Source: Prevotella sp. (GTDB lineage Bacteria > Bacteroidota > Bacteroidia > Bacteroidales > Bacteroidaceae). Taken from it: 64,000 nt of DNA. The notes under the pieces are model-generated. The model was not told the origin of the DNA. It saw only the letters and a program-made list of their open reading frames with translations, and did no database searches. Below, piece by piece: positions 1 through 9,345 of the stretch (positions are counted from its first letter, which is position 1; each line of letters starts with the position of its first letter). The position numbers and the translations under genes are program-made. Location of the stretch: positions 62,001 to 126,000 of the forward strand of contig JAFZRU010000017.1 of the NCBI GenBank assembly GCA_017619755.1, given 5' to 3'.

Positions 1-516
1 CAGGAGCAGAACATGCGCCGCCAACTTGAACGGTTGGGAGGCACCATCTATGAGGCGGAGCAAGTGACGGTGGATGAAGAAGCGGCTCGATGCTTCGTGC
101 CGTCAAGCCAACTGGTTGCTTTGAGAAGGAAAGCCTTGGAAGCCCTCGACAACCTTGTCTTGGAAGGGGAAGAGGATGAAGAAGTGGAAATACTTCCCGG
201 AACAATACCTTATCCGCGTGAATATGAGGCATATCCCTATTTGTTCAATGTCTCCAACAACTCTGTGAGAGCATGCTACGCAGAGCGAGGGGTCAAAGAG
301 GTCGGAATGGCCTTTGAACTGAGTGGCGGAGGTTCACGGCCTCTGCTTATGCAATGCCGACATTGCATCCGTCGGCTCTTGGGATGTTGCACAAGAAAGA
401 CACATCAACGGACGCCTTGGCGGGAGCCGCTTAGCTTGCAGTTGCCCGACGGCAGACGCTTCCTGTTACAATTCGACTGCCAACAATGCCAAATGAATGT
501 CTATGCAGAGAAATAA
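1..516 (+). CDS. U32 family peptidase, C-terminal part (5' end outside window)
   Basis: The reading frame is open from base 1, so the gene starts before the window; only the last 171 or so codons are seen. The C-terminal part matches the end of collagenase-like U32 peptidases: a stretch with Cys residues (LLMQCRHCIRRLLGCC), a W-REPL-LQLPDGRRF segment and the closing FDCQQCQMNVYA motif, which I recognise from Bacteroidetes U32 proteins with the DUF3656-type insert. U32 members act as peptidases or as RNA/cofactor hydroxylation factors (TrhP, UbiU/V types), so the true substrate is open. The Cys pairs fit metal or Fe-S binding, but this is inference. Its 3' end overlaps the next gene by 20 nt, suggesting cotranscription. 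Confidence 0.8.
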   Translation, partial: QEQNMRRQLERLGGTIYEAEQVTVDEEAARCFVPSSQLVALRRKALEALDNLVLEGEEDEEVEILPGTIPYPREYEAYPYLFNVSNNSVRACYAERGVKEVGMAFELSGGGSRPLLMQCRHCIRRLLGCCTRKTHQRTPWREPLSLQLPDGRRFLLQFDCQQCQMNVYAEK

Positions 517-1498
517 AGCCTTCACACTCCTTGTCGCAGCAATGGCCGTGTTGCTCCTCGCTGGTTGCTACCACAAACCAGCGGCTGTGAGATATGTCGA
601 AAGCCTCACCGACCAGCAACTTGACTCCATCACCTTCGCAAGGACACACCACTACACCCTCAACTACAATTTCGTAGTGAGTGATGACTCGCTCGTCCTC
701 ACGCTGCAGATGCCGGAGGAGTCGGTGAGTGAGTTGCCCACCGACTCGTTCTCTGTGAAAAAAGACGACCGCCTTGTGGTGGCTGACATACTCGTCATGC
801 CCAACGACACCGTGGACTCCGTGTGGGTGCAATTGGCACATGAGATGGGGATGTTTGGATGGGTGCACGAGAGTGAAATGCTGCAAAAGGTGGAGCCGGA
901 CGACCCAATCTCACAATTCATCTCTTTCTTTTCTGACGAGCACCGCCTGATCTTCCTTTGCCTCTTTGTCATCGTGTTCTTCTCATACGCGATGATCAAA
1001 CTCAACAGGAGGAAGGGATACATCGTGCATTTCAACGACATCGACACGTTCTATCCCACCTTGCTCGCACTTGTGGTGGCCACGTCCGCCATGCTCTATT
1101 CGTCCATACAGATGTTTGCACCCGACGAATGGAGGGAGTTCTATTTCCATCCCTCGCTCAACCCCTTCTCACAGAAGGGATTGCTCTCCGTATTCCTTAT
1201 GTCGGTATGGGCCATGCTCATTGTAGCTATGGCAGCCATCGACGACACCCTCCGACACCTCAATATGAGCGACGCCGTGCCATACCTGGTGGGGCTGGCC
1301 GGCGTCTGTGCGTTCAATTATGTCGTTTTCTCCATCACCACATTGTTTTACATCGGCTACCTCCTGTTGGCTACATACATTTTCTTCGCTTTGCGGAGGT
1401 ATCTCCATTACACACAGGGCAAATATCTCTGCGGAAACTGTGGAAAGCAGCTCAAGGCCAAGGGAAGATGCCCGCATTGCGGGGCGATGAACGAGTGA
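497..1498 (+). CDS. Zinc-ribbon membrane lipoprotein of unknown function
   Basis: A 333-aa protein. It opens with a signal segment and a lipobox (LLLAGC, Cys24), then a soluble stretch of about 120 residues. Four or five hydrophobic segments follow (near 153-172, 188-206, 232-250 and 265-300), and it ends in a zinc ribbon (CGNCG then CPHCG) at the extreme C terminus. The mix of a lipobox, several membrane segments and a cytoplasmic-type zinc ribbon is unusual; the N-terminal helix may simply be another transmembrane segment. ATG codons at 497 and 503 are both possible. It overlaps the U32 gene and converges on the dehydrogenase gene. I recognise only the zinc ribbon and propose no function. 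Confidence 0.8.
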   Translation: MSMQRNKAFTLLVAAMAVLLLAGCYHKPAAVRYVESLTDQQLDSITFARTHHYTLNYNFVVSDDSLVLTLQMPEESVSELPTDSFSVKKDDRLVVADILVMPNDTVDSVWVQLAHEMGMFGWVHESEMLQKVEPDDPISQFISFFSDEHRLIFLCLFVIVFFSYAMIKLNRRKGYIVHFNDIDTFYPTLLALVVATSAMLYSSIQMFAPDEWREFYFHPSLNPFSQKGLLSVFLMSVWAMLIVAMAAIDDTLRHLNMSDAVPYLVGLAGVCAFNYVVFSITTLFYIGYLLLATYIFFALRRYLHYTQGKYLCGNCGKQLKAKGRCPHCGAMNE

Positions 1499-1513
1499 TG
1501 ATGTCGTAAGAGT

Positions 1514-2533
1514 TTATTGCATGTCAACCAGGATGCGGAACACCTTCCCAGGCTGCTCTGCCCATTGGCGCATGGCTTCTGAGGCTTCCTCTGGCTTCAC
1601 CACGCGGCTGATGAGATTGTCAACAGGACAGTTGCCACGCTCCAAGTAGTGGATGACGGCACGGAAGTCGGAGGGAAGGGCGTTGCGGGAGCCGCGGATG
1701 TCGAGTTCCTTCTGAACGAAGAACTTGGTTTGGAACGACACCTCTGTCTTGGCGTAGCCGATGCACACCGTGCGACCGGTGAAGGCCACCTCGTTGACTG
1801 CCATTTGGTAGGTGGGCGAGCTGCCCACCGCCTCGATGACGACGTCGGGGCCGAATCCGGAAGTGATTTCCATCAGACGCTGATGCACGTCCTCGGTGAG
1901 CGTGTTGATGGTGTGGTTGGCGCCCATCTGATGAGCCAGAACGAGTTTTTCATCGTCGATGTCGGCGGCCACCACGGTGGCGCCGCGCTGGGCACTACGC
2001 ACCACGGCACCCATACCCACCATGCCGCATCCGATGACCAATACAACGTCGATGTCGGTTACTTCGGCACGGGAGACGGCGTGGTAGCCCACGCTCATGG
2101 GTTCCACCAAGGCGCAGGTGCGGGGGGTGAGTTGGCCGGCGGGAATTACCTTCTCCCAAGGAAGGGCCACATATTGGCTCATGGCTCCGTCGCGCTGCAC
2201 ACCAAGTGTCTCGTTGTGCTGGCACGCGTTGACGCGACCATTGCGGCACGAGGCGCATTTGCCGCAGTTGGTATAGGGATTCACGGTCACCACCATGCCG
2301 GGCTTCAGACCTTCCGGGACGGCAGCACCAACGGCTTCCACCACGGCCCCCACTTCATGGCCGGGGATGACGGGCATGCGCACCATGGGGTTTCTTCCAA
2401 GGTAGGTGCTGAGGTCGGAGCCGCAGAAGCCCACATAGTTCACTCGAAGGAGCACGTCACCGGCTCCCATGGCAGGTTTGTCGATTTCCACCACCTGCAT
2501 TTGCCTTTCGGCAGGTATCTTGATTGCTTTCAT
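1514..2533 (-). CDS. Zinc-dependent sugar-alcohol/aldonate dehydrogenase (MDR family)
   Basis: A 339-aa medium-chain dehydrogenase of the sorbitol/threonine dehydrogenase type. Visible are the catalytic zinc ligands (GFCGSD and PGHE), the four-Cys structural zinc lobe (NCGKCASCRNGRVNAC), and a Rossmann motif (VIGCGMVGMGA). Length is normal. It lies 18 nt downstream of an L-galactose/L-fucose dehydrogenase-like AKR gene on the same strand, so the pair probably oxidises a hexose or deoxyhexose and then a derived acid or alcohol. The substrate cannot be read from sequence; L-fuconate, galactonate or L-galactonate oxidation are reasonable guesses. The enzyme is cytoplasmic and NAD(P)-dependent. 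Confidence 0.85.
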   Translation of the reverse strand: MKAIKIPAERQMQVVEIDKPAMGAGDVLLRVNYVGFCGSDLSTYLGRNPMVRMPVIPGHEVGAVVEAVGAAVPEGLKPGMVVTVNPYTNCGKCASCRNGRVNACQHNETLGVQRDGAMSQYVALPWEKVIPAGQLTPRTCALVEPMSVGYHAVSRAEVTDIDVVLVIGCGMVGMGAVVRSAQRGATVVAADIDDEKLVLAHQMGANHTINTLTEDVHQRLMEITSGFGPDVVIEAVGSSPTYQMAVNEVAFTGRTVCIGYAKTEVSFQTKFFVQKELDIRGSRNALPSDFRAVIHYLERGNCPVDNLISRVVKPEEASEAMRQWAEQPGKVFRILVDMQ

Positions 2534-2551
2534 GTCTTGTTTTTGATAAGG

Positions 2552-3487
2552 TCAGCTGTTCTTCCACCTCACTCGCTGCTGGTCGCCAATGATGGCACGC
2601 ACTTCTTCCACCAACTTGGCGTCTGCCGGCTCGGAAATGTATTCGATGTTGCGAAGCACGTTGTCGGGATTGGCACTACTGAAAAGTGTGGAGGCGATGC
2701 GAGGGTTGAGGCTCGTGGAGTATTGCATGGCAAGGCGCTCGATGGCGTAGCCGTGGGCGTCGCAATAGAGGGCGGCTTTCCGACAGGCTTCGCGAAGTGA
2801 CACCGGGGCAGGGTGCCAGTCAGGAGCTCCGCGCATGGAGAGAAGACCCATGGAGAGCGGAGAGGCGTTGATCACGCCGATGCCGTGCTGCTCGAAGAAG
2901 TCGAGGTAGTCGAGGAGCATGTCGTCGTTGAGGCAGTAGTGGCAGAAGCAAAGCACGCTCTCCACCGTACCGGCATCACTGTGTTCTATCACCCATTTCA
3001 GGTTCTCCGGCTGCAAGTCGGTGATGCCCACATGACCTACCACGCCCTTGCGACGCAGTTCCACCAAGGCCGGCAGTGTCTCTTCAACTACTTGGTTGAG
3101 GTCGGCGAACTCCACGTCGTGCACGTTGATGATGTCGATGTAGTCCACGTTCAAACGTTGCATGCTCTCATACACGCTCTCCGTGGCGCGGCGGGCGGAG
3201 TAATCCCAATAGTTCACGCCGTCCTTGCCATACCTGCCCACTTTGGTGGAGAGGAAGTATTTGTCGCGGGGGATGTCCTTGAGGGCTTTTCCCAGCACCA
3301 TCTCAGCCTTGAGATGACCGTAATAGGGTGACACGTCAATGAAATTGATGCCGTTGTCGATGGCTACGTTGACGGCACGGATGCCCTCTTCCTCACGCAC
3401 GCCGTGAAACACGCCGCCTAAAGAGGAGGCTCCAAAACTGAGGTTGGAAAGTTTAAGCCCCGTCTTTCCTAATTCGTTGTAAATCAT
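2552..3487 (-). CDS. Aldo/keto reductase, L-galactose/L-fucose dehydrogenase-like
   Basis: A 311-aa AKR. The opening (ELGKTGLKLSNLSFGASSLG), the DVSPYYG segment with the catalytic Asp and Tyr, the Lys in STKVGRYG and the His in NVHDVEF form the AKR tetrad. The middle part (ASPLSMGLL, then PDWHPAP) closely resembles plant L-galactose dehydrogenase and bacterial L-fucose dehydrogenase, from knowledge of the family. Oxidation of a 6-deoxy-L-sugar or L-galactose to its lactone is therefore likely. It is the first gene of a two-gene unit with the MDR dehydrogenase. A good promoter lies upstream at 3541-3548. Confidence 0.85.
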   Translation of the reverse strand: MIYNELGKTGLKLSNLSFGASSLGGVFHGVREEEGIRAVNVAIDNGINFIDVSPYYGHLKAEMVLGKALKDIPRDKYFLSTKVGRYGKDGVNYWDYSARRATESVYESMQRLNVDYIDIINVHDVEFADLNQVVEETLPALVELRRKGVVGHVGITDLQPENLKWVIEHSDAGTVESVLCFCHYCLNDDMLLDYLDFFEQHGIGVINASPLSMGLLSMRGAPDWHPAPVSLREACRKAALYCDAHGYAIERLAMQYSTSLNPRIASTLFSSANPDNVLRNIEYISEPADAKLVEEVRAIIGDQQRVRWKNS

Positions 3488-3540
3488 AGTTTTTATATGT
3501 TTTATTTCCTGTTGCAGAAAAAGGGTGGAAAATTTTTTTG

Positions 3541-3548
3541 CAAAAATA
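3541..3548 (-). promoter_or_regulatory. -7 promoter box for the AKR/dehydrogenase operon
   Basis: On the minus strand this reads TATTTTTG, a match to the Bacteroidetes -7 consensus TAnnTTTG, about 54 nt before the AKR start. It sits back to back with the promoter of the HD gene, only 34 nt away. Confidence 0.6.
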
Positions 3549-3582
3549 AGTAAAAAAAACGAATAATCTCATTTTTTGTTGC

Positions 3583-3590
3583 TATTTTTG
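3583..3590 (+). promoter_or_regulatory. -7 promoter box for the HD-domain gene
   Basis: TATTTTTG matches TAnnTTTG and ends only 4 nt before the first ATG (3595). Transcription should begin a few bases after the box, at or past that ATG. Either the mRNA is leaderless or translation begins at ATG 3607 or 3625. Confidence 0.6.
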
Positions 3591-3594
3591 CAAA

Positions 3595-4272
3595 ATGACA
3601 GAACCAATGAAACTTGAATCTGATATGATTGACAACAACGTGAGTCTTGATTTGATGGAATTTGTAGAGCAAAACATCCTCCCGCGATACAACGAGTTTG
3701 ACAGGGCGCATAACATCGCCCACGCCACGCAGGTGATAAGGAAATCGGTATCACTGGCAAGGAATTTCGGTGCCGATGTCAATATGGCATACGTCATCGC
3801 GGCTTACCACGACCTAGGACTCGAAGGGCCAAGGGCCATACACCATGTCACCAGCGGTAAAATCCTTGAGGCCGACCGAAGGCTGAGGAAATGGTTCTCA
3901 ATCTCACAATTGAAGGTGATGCGTGAGGCTGTCGAGGATCATCGAGCATCGGCATCACACGCACCAAGAAGCTTATATGGAAAAATCGTGGCTGAGGCCG
4001 ACCGGAACCTCGAACCGGAGACGGTGGTGCGCCGCACCATTCAGTTTGGCATCGCACACTACCCGGAGAAGGACAAGGAGGAGCAGTGGCGCCGCTTCAT
4101 GGAACACATGGATAGCAAATACTCCATCCACGGATATGTGAAACTATGGCTTCCCGGATCTGAAAACGAACGAAACCTCAACCAGTTGAGGGCGCTCATC
4201 GCCAATCCCGGGGAAATGCGGCCTCTCTTTGAGCGCATCTACAGCGAGGAGAGAGGAACTTCTGAACAATAA
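3595..4272 (+). CDS. HD-domain phosphohydrolase-like protein
   Basis: A protein of up to 225 aa with the HD metal-binding signature: His in DRAHNIAHATQV, the HD doublet in AAYHDLGL, then His in AVEDHRAS and an Asp further on. HD proteins of this size hydrolyse phosphomonoesters or nucleotides; the exact substrate is not visible. The start is uncertain because the promoter box abuts ATG 3595; a start at 3625 (MIDNNVSL) would leave all HD residues in place. The next gene follows after 11 nt, so the two may share a transcript. Confidence 0.8.
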   Translation: MTEPMKLESDMIDNNVSLDLMEFVEQNILPRYNEFDRAHNIAHATQVIRKSVSLARNFGADVNMAYVIAAYHDLGLEGPRAIHHVTSGKILEADRRLRKWFSISQLKVMREAVEDHRASASHAPRSLYGKIVAEADRNLEPETVVRRTIQFGIAHYPEKDKEEQWRRFMEHMDSKYSIHGYVKLWLPGSENERNLNQLRALIANPGEMRPLFERIYSEERGTSEQ

Positions 4273-4283
4273 AATCATCCATT

Positions 4284-4925
4284 ATGAAGAAATTTCTCCT
4301 ATTCATCGTGCTTGTATTGCCGTTGGCTGCCATGGCCCAATTTAGCAATGACGGTGTGGCTTACACACGCAAGTTTCAAAACAAGAAGGCTAAAAATCCC
4401 AATCCCATGGTCACCATTGGTTTCCACCACACCGGCGACTTCTATAAAAACGCCGTTGGGTTGGGAGGGGGACTTATGCTCAACATCGGTCGCTACCAGG
4501 ATTTGCTCAACTGCTCCGTGGGAGTGGAGTTCATCGAGTACCTCGGTGCTGACCCAAGGCCGGAAGACATCCGAAACGGACTGGGGCTGGCATCGGGCGG
4601 GGGGCAACTGGTTGTACCCGTCACGCTCAAGTTACAGCTCTTTCCCACCAGCAAGGAGACAAAGTTCTATGTCGGCTGCGGTGGAGAAGTGGGGCTCAAG
4701 GTGCATGACGGCGGCGTGCTCAAGCACTACTATCCAGAAGAGAAGATGCTCAGAAGTCACAGCCTGGCTGTCATGCCTGTCATTGGATGGAAAAGCCGGG
4801 CCATTGACTTCGGGGTCTTTTACAAACACTACATCGACAAACCTTTCTATCATTCCATTGACGGCAAGAAGGATTTCGGAGAGGAGAAAGCACGATATGG
4901 GTATTTCCTCACCTGCTTCTTCTGA
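4284..4925 (+). CDS. Secreted, probably outer-membrane beta-barrel protein
   Basis: A 213-aa protein with a clear signal peptide (cut after about AAMA at residue 18). The mature part has alternating hydrophobic strands rich in Gly and aromatic residues (VTIGFHHTGDFY, GLGGGLMLNIG, FYVGCGGEVGL) and ends in Phe-Phe, typical of barrel proteins assembled by BamA. No specific family is recognised. It lies 11 nt behind the HD gene and converges on the GH106 pseudogene with only 4 nt between. Confidence 0.7.
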   Translation: MKKFLLFIVLVLPLAAMAQFSNDGVAYTRKFQNKKAKNPNPMVTIGFHHTGDFYKNAVGLGGGLMLNIGRYQDLLNCSVGVEFIEYLGADPRPEDIRNGLGLASGGGQLVVPVTLKLQLFPTSKETKFYVGCGGEVGLKVHDGGVLKHYYPEEKMLRSHSLAVMPVIGWKSRAIDFGVFYKHYIDKPFYHSIDGKKDFGEEKARYGYFLTCFF

Positions 4926-4929
4926 TGAA

Positions 4930-7900
4930 TCATTTCACCACCACCTTCCTCTTGTTTTTCACATAGACTCCCTTCCAGGGGGTGGTCACGCGCATGCCTT
5001 GCATGTTGTACCAGATGTCTTCGTCGGTCTTTCCGGGGAGGGCTGTCGGCGGATTGATGGCTGTCAGGTCAGTGACGGGCTGATAGATGGAAAGGGTACG
5101 GTAGATGTGGTAGCGTGCGCTGGAGGGCATGTCGAGTGTCAATGCGTCGGAGGAACCGTCGCTCCATTTGAAGAGCAGGATGGAGTCGGAGGCATTGTAG
5201 GCAGTCGTGCCGTCGCCTACGAGATAGGAGAGTTGGCACATCGTGCCGCGGCAAACGCTGTCCACGCTCACGGTGAAGTCGTTGGTGCAGTTCATACCAT
5301 AGCCGGGGAAATAGAAATAATATGTGGCCTTGTCGCAGTTGAAGGTGAGGCCTTCGTATAGTTCGTCCACGGTCTTTCCGTTGGCTGTGGCTCGATACCA
5401 TTGCTGTTTGCCTGTTTCACTGAAGCCCTTGATCTCACTGGTGGAAGGCAGTTTCATCCATCCGCCGCCGGGAGCTTCCTCGGAGGTGAAGTCGATGGCG
5501 ATGGCACGATTGTAGGGGCCGAAGGCGGGAAGGTAGGTGTGGCGCATGGCATCGTTGCCGTCGGAGGCACACGCCACCACGTCGTCGCCCATTGCTCCCT
5601 TGACGACGATGCGATATTTCCCTTCATCGGTTCTTTCTGCTTCGTAATTGTCGAAAGTGTTGCCCTGCTGGTCGGTGAGGGTGATGGCTTCGAGTGGCTG
5701 GTGCCCGTCGGCTTCCACAAGGAACTCGGTGTAGAAATGCCCATCGTCTTTTTCAGCCATACAGGTGAGGGTTGCCGTGATGCTCTTGCCGACAGTGCCC
5801 AATGGAACGAGAGCCACCTTGGAGTTGAGGCCCGATGGCACGGGAGCCCAGTCAGCATAGGAAGCTGTGCTGATGTTGGAGAAGTTGATGTCTTCGAAAA
5901 TCCTCCATGTCACGCCGTCGCGGTCCATCTGGCTGATGCGGTTGGCAGGGAGGTTGGTCACCTCTATGCGCAGGGTGTTGGCGCCCTCGCGCACCTTGTC
6001 ATCCAGATCGAGGGTGAAGGGTGCCGCCCAGGCGCATCCCACGTATTCGTCGTTGAGCCACACACGTGCACTCTCGCGCACGTCGCCCAGGTCGAGGCGG
6101 AACCCCTCTGTGGCGGTCTGGTGCTGCAGCGGTGTGACGTGGAAGGTGGTCTCATAGACGCCAGTACCCATGAGATGTGCGGTGGTGTCATCCAGACCTT
6201 CCCATGGCTTCGGTCCTTGGAGCAGATAGGTCTCCTTGGCTCGGGTTGGCTGTCGTCGGTGAAGTGCAATGTCCATTCCCCGTCGATGTAGATGCGGCCC
6301 AGTTGGTGTGTTTGTGGTCGGCAGTTGCCGGTGGAGACGGGCGTGTCGTAGGTGCGCAGGATGACGGATTCTCCAGAGCGCAGGCTTACCCATACACGGT
6401 GGTTGCTGTCGAGGATGGCGTCGCTGATGTCGCCTGTCATAGGGTCGAAAAGCAGAGCGCTGTTGAAATCGACGGGTAGTGCGGCATAGCCTTCGATGTC
6501 GCTGTCGGTGAGGTTGGAGATGAAATAGTGGTGGCCGCTTTCGTTGCTGCGACGTATGACGCTAAGACCCATGAGGCGCAGTTCCTCTGGTCGAGCGGCG
6601 ATGGTGGACAGGGTGGAGGCATCGCGGCCATAGACGATGTCGGCGCCCTCGGCGACCAACTGTAGGAGATGTGCTTGCACACTGTCGGGCAGGTGTTCGC
6701 TTTCAGGGATGACAAGAGAGGAGTAGGAGACACCACCAGGGGTGACGAGACGACTGTTGTCGCAAGTGGTGAGCATCAGCAGGTGCTCGCTGATGTAGTC
6801 GCAATCGTGGCCGGCTGCCTCCAAGGTGGCCACGCATTGTGTCATCTCCGGCATTTTCGTTCCCATGGTGTTGATGTCGAAGAGCAACAGACGGTTCTGG
6901 AACGAGCCGGTGGTTTTATGCATAGCGTGTGCGAAGGGTGCATAGACGAGGACTTCGTTGTCGGGCTGGCCCATTTGGAGGAAACTTTGTACCCGCTCGA
7001 TGTATTTCATCATGGCGGGTGCGTCGCGCCAAATGCTGTTGGTGGGGCTCATGTCGATGGAGGCGTAGAATTTCCAACCCGGCCATACTGCTTCGCGGGG
7101 CGAGTAGGTGGTGCCGTGGAAGAGCACGTGGTTGATGCCGGAGATGAAGAGAAGGTCAAGTTCGGGCTTGATTTGTGAGAGAGAGGTGCGAAAATGCTCT
7201 GTCAGCCATGTCATCGACTCGCTTGAGGTGAGGTTTTTTCCAGTGATGTGTGCTGCGCTCGATGCGTATTTTAGTGTGGCGCGTGTGCTAAGGGCTGCCA
7301 TGGAGAAGCCGGGGTCGTGTCGCAGGCCGCGGATGCCGAAGTCATTCTGGTAGAAATTCTCCGCCTCGGGGATGTCAGCGGCGGCGTATAGGTCGATGAG
7401 GTTCCCGGGGGAGCCGTGGGCTTGGTTGCGCGTGGTGACACCGTGGCGGTGCGCCCAGGCCGTCCATTGGCGGGTAAAATTGTCGAGGAGAAGCTCGGAG
7501 AGCGTTTGGCGGTAGTCGGCGTAGGTCTGGGAGTCACGGCGCAGCAGTTTGTCGATATGCTCCTCCAATTTGTAGCCGCGGCGTTTCTCAAATTCTTCCA
7601 ACATACGAGGAGTCCAGTCGGCTTGTGTGATTTCGTAGGAGTCGTTGAAGAAGGAGCGGGGCCAGGGGGAGCCGCTGGCCTCGAAGCGCTCGTCAAACCA
7701 GGAAAGGTAGTTGGCTACGGCGGTGGAATCGAAATAGTCCAACACGTAGCCCTCACTGCCGGGTGACGGACGCTTCACTTGCATCACGCGAGGCTGGTTG
7801 TAGATGGCGATGATTTGCCATTTGCCCGCAGGGGGCGTCCAGTTCACCTTGCCGTTGGTCACCAACGGAGAGAGGTCGCTCACATCGCCCTCGGTGTCAC

Positions 7901-8408
7901 CCTGGGGAAAGGCCATTACTTTTTGCAGCGTGCCGTTGGAGGCTTTGATGTCCATGGTGACCGCCGTCTGTCCGTCGCCGGTGACATCGAGACTTTCTGT
8001 TACCAACTTGCTGGCACTCTCCCCGACTTTCACTTGGGGGCCGCCACAGGGCCATCCCGTGCCGGTGGTCATGTCGATGTCGATGCCGTATTGTTCTCCC
8101 AACTGCTTGGTCAGCTGGAACATCTCCAACCATTTGTTGCTCAGAAACGGGATGTTGTTGGCACTGTTGCCAGTGACGCCGTAGATGGGTGTCACCTCCA
8201 ACGTGCCAATGTCGGCTTGGGCGTATTGCTCCATGCTCCATCTCAAGTTTTCTGCGTCAACCGCTGAACCCATCCACCACCAGCGGCTGCCGGCTTTCGT
8301 CTCGCGCCTTACCTCCGGCCAGGAGACCTCTACTTGGCACCAAGCCTCAAGAGGGGCGACCATCATCAATATGGTCGTCAAGGCGACCCAATGCATCGCT
8401 CTCTTCAT
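4930..8408 (-). pseudogene. GH106-like alpha-L-rhamnosidase, single frameshift
   Basis: Two overlapping frames together encode one protein of about 1159 aa, near the usual size of GH106 rhamnosidases. The N-terminal piece (from 8408) has a signal peptide and the family opening with RWWWMGS, DIGTLEV and DMTTGTGWPCGGP. The C-terminal piece (down to 4930) carries a jelly-roll-like domain (TTFHV, RVWLNDEYVG, NTLRIEVTNLP) and a Prevotella-style tail (MQGMRVTTPWKGVYVKN). The frame changes near 6238-6246: one base appears to be missing after codons for DDSQPE, and the other frame resumes with AKETYLLQGP. No other stop breaks the gene, so this is a recent lesion, a sequencing error or slippage. If intact, the enzyme would release rhamnose from pectic or other glycans in the periplasm. 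It starts 5 nt after the flavodoxin-like gene. Confidence 0.8.
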
Positions 8409-8413
8409 AGGAT

Positions 8414-9037
8414 TTAGGTTCTAATGAAATTGGTCCATATTGGCCTTTCTTGTTCGGGATGATCATTCTTGCCATCCCTGAGCTTTCGAATCATCCACGC
8501 CATATTGTGTCCGAGGGTGCGCATGGTCTGCATGCCCTCCTCATCTTGGGAAACTTGTCCGGGGGTGTGGCCATAAACCATGTTCCAATATTGCGAACTG
8601 ACAACCGGCATGTTCATAATGGTGAAATACTTGTTCAGACGGTCGAAGGCTGCCGACGCTCCACCTCTGCGGCACACTACCACGCAGGCGCCTGGCTTGA
8701 AGCGCAACTCGTTGCCCATGGAATAGAATACGCGGTCGAGCAAGGCACAGAGGGAACCATTGGGACCTCCATAATATACGGGTGAACCGACAACCAATCC
8801 GTCGATGCCATCTTTGATGCAGCGCATCACCTTGAAATAGAGGTTGTCGTGAAACGTGCAACGGCCGTTGTTTCTTCCACACATGCCACAAGCTATGCAA
8901 CCTTGCACAGCTTGCTTGCCGATGGAAATGATTTCCGTATCAATCCCCTCCAAATTCAGTGTTTTTGCCACCTCGCTCAAAGCGAGGAAAGTGTTCCCGT
9001 TCTCTTTCGGGCTTCCATTGATGAGAAGGACCTTCAT
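8414..9037 (-). CDS. Flavodoxin-family NAD(P)H-dependent FMN reductase-like protein
   Basis: A 207-aa flavodoxin-fold protein. The FMN phosphate loop is INGSPKENGNT near residue 6, and the isoalloxazine loop is GSPVYYGGPNG. Between them is a Cys-rich stretch (GCIACGMCGRNNGRC), as in iron-sulfur flavoproteins, which may hold a cluster or be redox-active. It overlaps the stop of the 62-aa Cys protein by 4 nt (ATGA), so these two are translationally coupled; the rhamnosidase gene follows closely. Likely a cytoplasmic electron carrier or quinone/azo reductase. Confidence 0.85.
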   Translation of the reverse strand: MKVLLINGSPKENGNTFLALSEVAKTLNLEGIDTEIISIGKQAVQGCIACGMCGRNNGRCTFHDNLYFKVMRCIKDGIDGLVVGSPVYYGGPNGSLCALLDRVFYSMGNELRFKPGACVVVCRRGGASAAFDRLNKYFTIMNMPVVSSQYWNMVYGHTPGQVSQDEEGMQTMRTLGHNMAWMIRKLRDGKNDHPEQERPIWTNFIRT

Positions 9038-9222
9038 TGTTGATATTTTTTGAAATGATACTTTTCCCTCAGTTCGGCTTGCTTCTCGTCACTCTGGCCG
9101 GTGAAGTAGCTTTTCCATCCGGGGCAATAATTGATGTGCCAACGCCAAAACTTTCCCAGCATTGAATCTGGTTTCTTGTCGTAGTGGCTCCGTAGTTTGC
9201 AGTTTTCACAGTTGTGTGCCAT
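9034..9222 (-). CDS. Small conserved Cys-containing protein
   Basis: A 62-aa protein starting MAHNCENCKLRSHYDKKP. It has a CxxC near the N terminus, a further Cys in INYCPGW, and conserved-looking aromatic residues (FWRWHINYCPGWKSYF). I chose ATG 9222 because a GGAGG Shine-Dalgarno sequence lies 8 nt upstream at 9231-9235; the longer frame from 9237 begins with TTG and would place the SD inside the gene. It is coupled to the downstream flavodoxin-like gene. Similar small proteins occur in Bacteroidetes beside redox genes, as I recall, but no function is known to me. Metal or redox binding is an inference. Confidence 0.75.
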   Translation of the reverse strand: MAHNCENCKLRSHYDKKPDSMLGKFWRWHINYCPGWKSYFTGQSDEKQAELREKYHFKKYQQ

Positions 9223-9261
9223 GATTGAATCCTCCAAATATTAATAATTTCATTTTGGCAG

Positions 9262-9269
9262 CAAAGTTA
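9262..9269 (-). promoter_or_regulatory. -7 promoter box for the Cys protein/flavodoxin operon
   Basis: Reads TAACTTTG on the minus strand, a full match to TAnnTTTG, about 40 nt before ATG 9222. Confidence 0.6.
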
Positions 9270-9316
9270 CGAAAAATTTCTTTCTGTTTCTTGCTTGTAG
9301 TTTTGGAAATTTTATC

Positions 9317-9324
9317 TACTTTTG
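9317..9324 (+). promoter_or_regulatory. -7 promoter box for the AlaX-like gene
   Basis: TACTTTTG matches TAnnTTTG, 21 nt before ATG 9346. No clear TTTG at the right distance upstream. Confidence 0.55.
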
Positions 9325-9345
9325 CAAAAAATATACAAATAAGGT

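Noticed and set aside
1649-2800. 383-codon open frame opposite the dehydrogenase pair
   Set aside because: It spans parts of two real genes and their gap, is rich in His and Gly, and matches no family.
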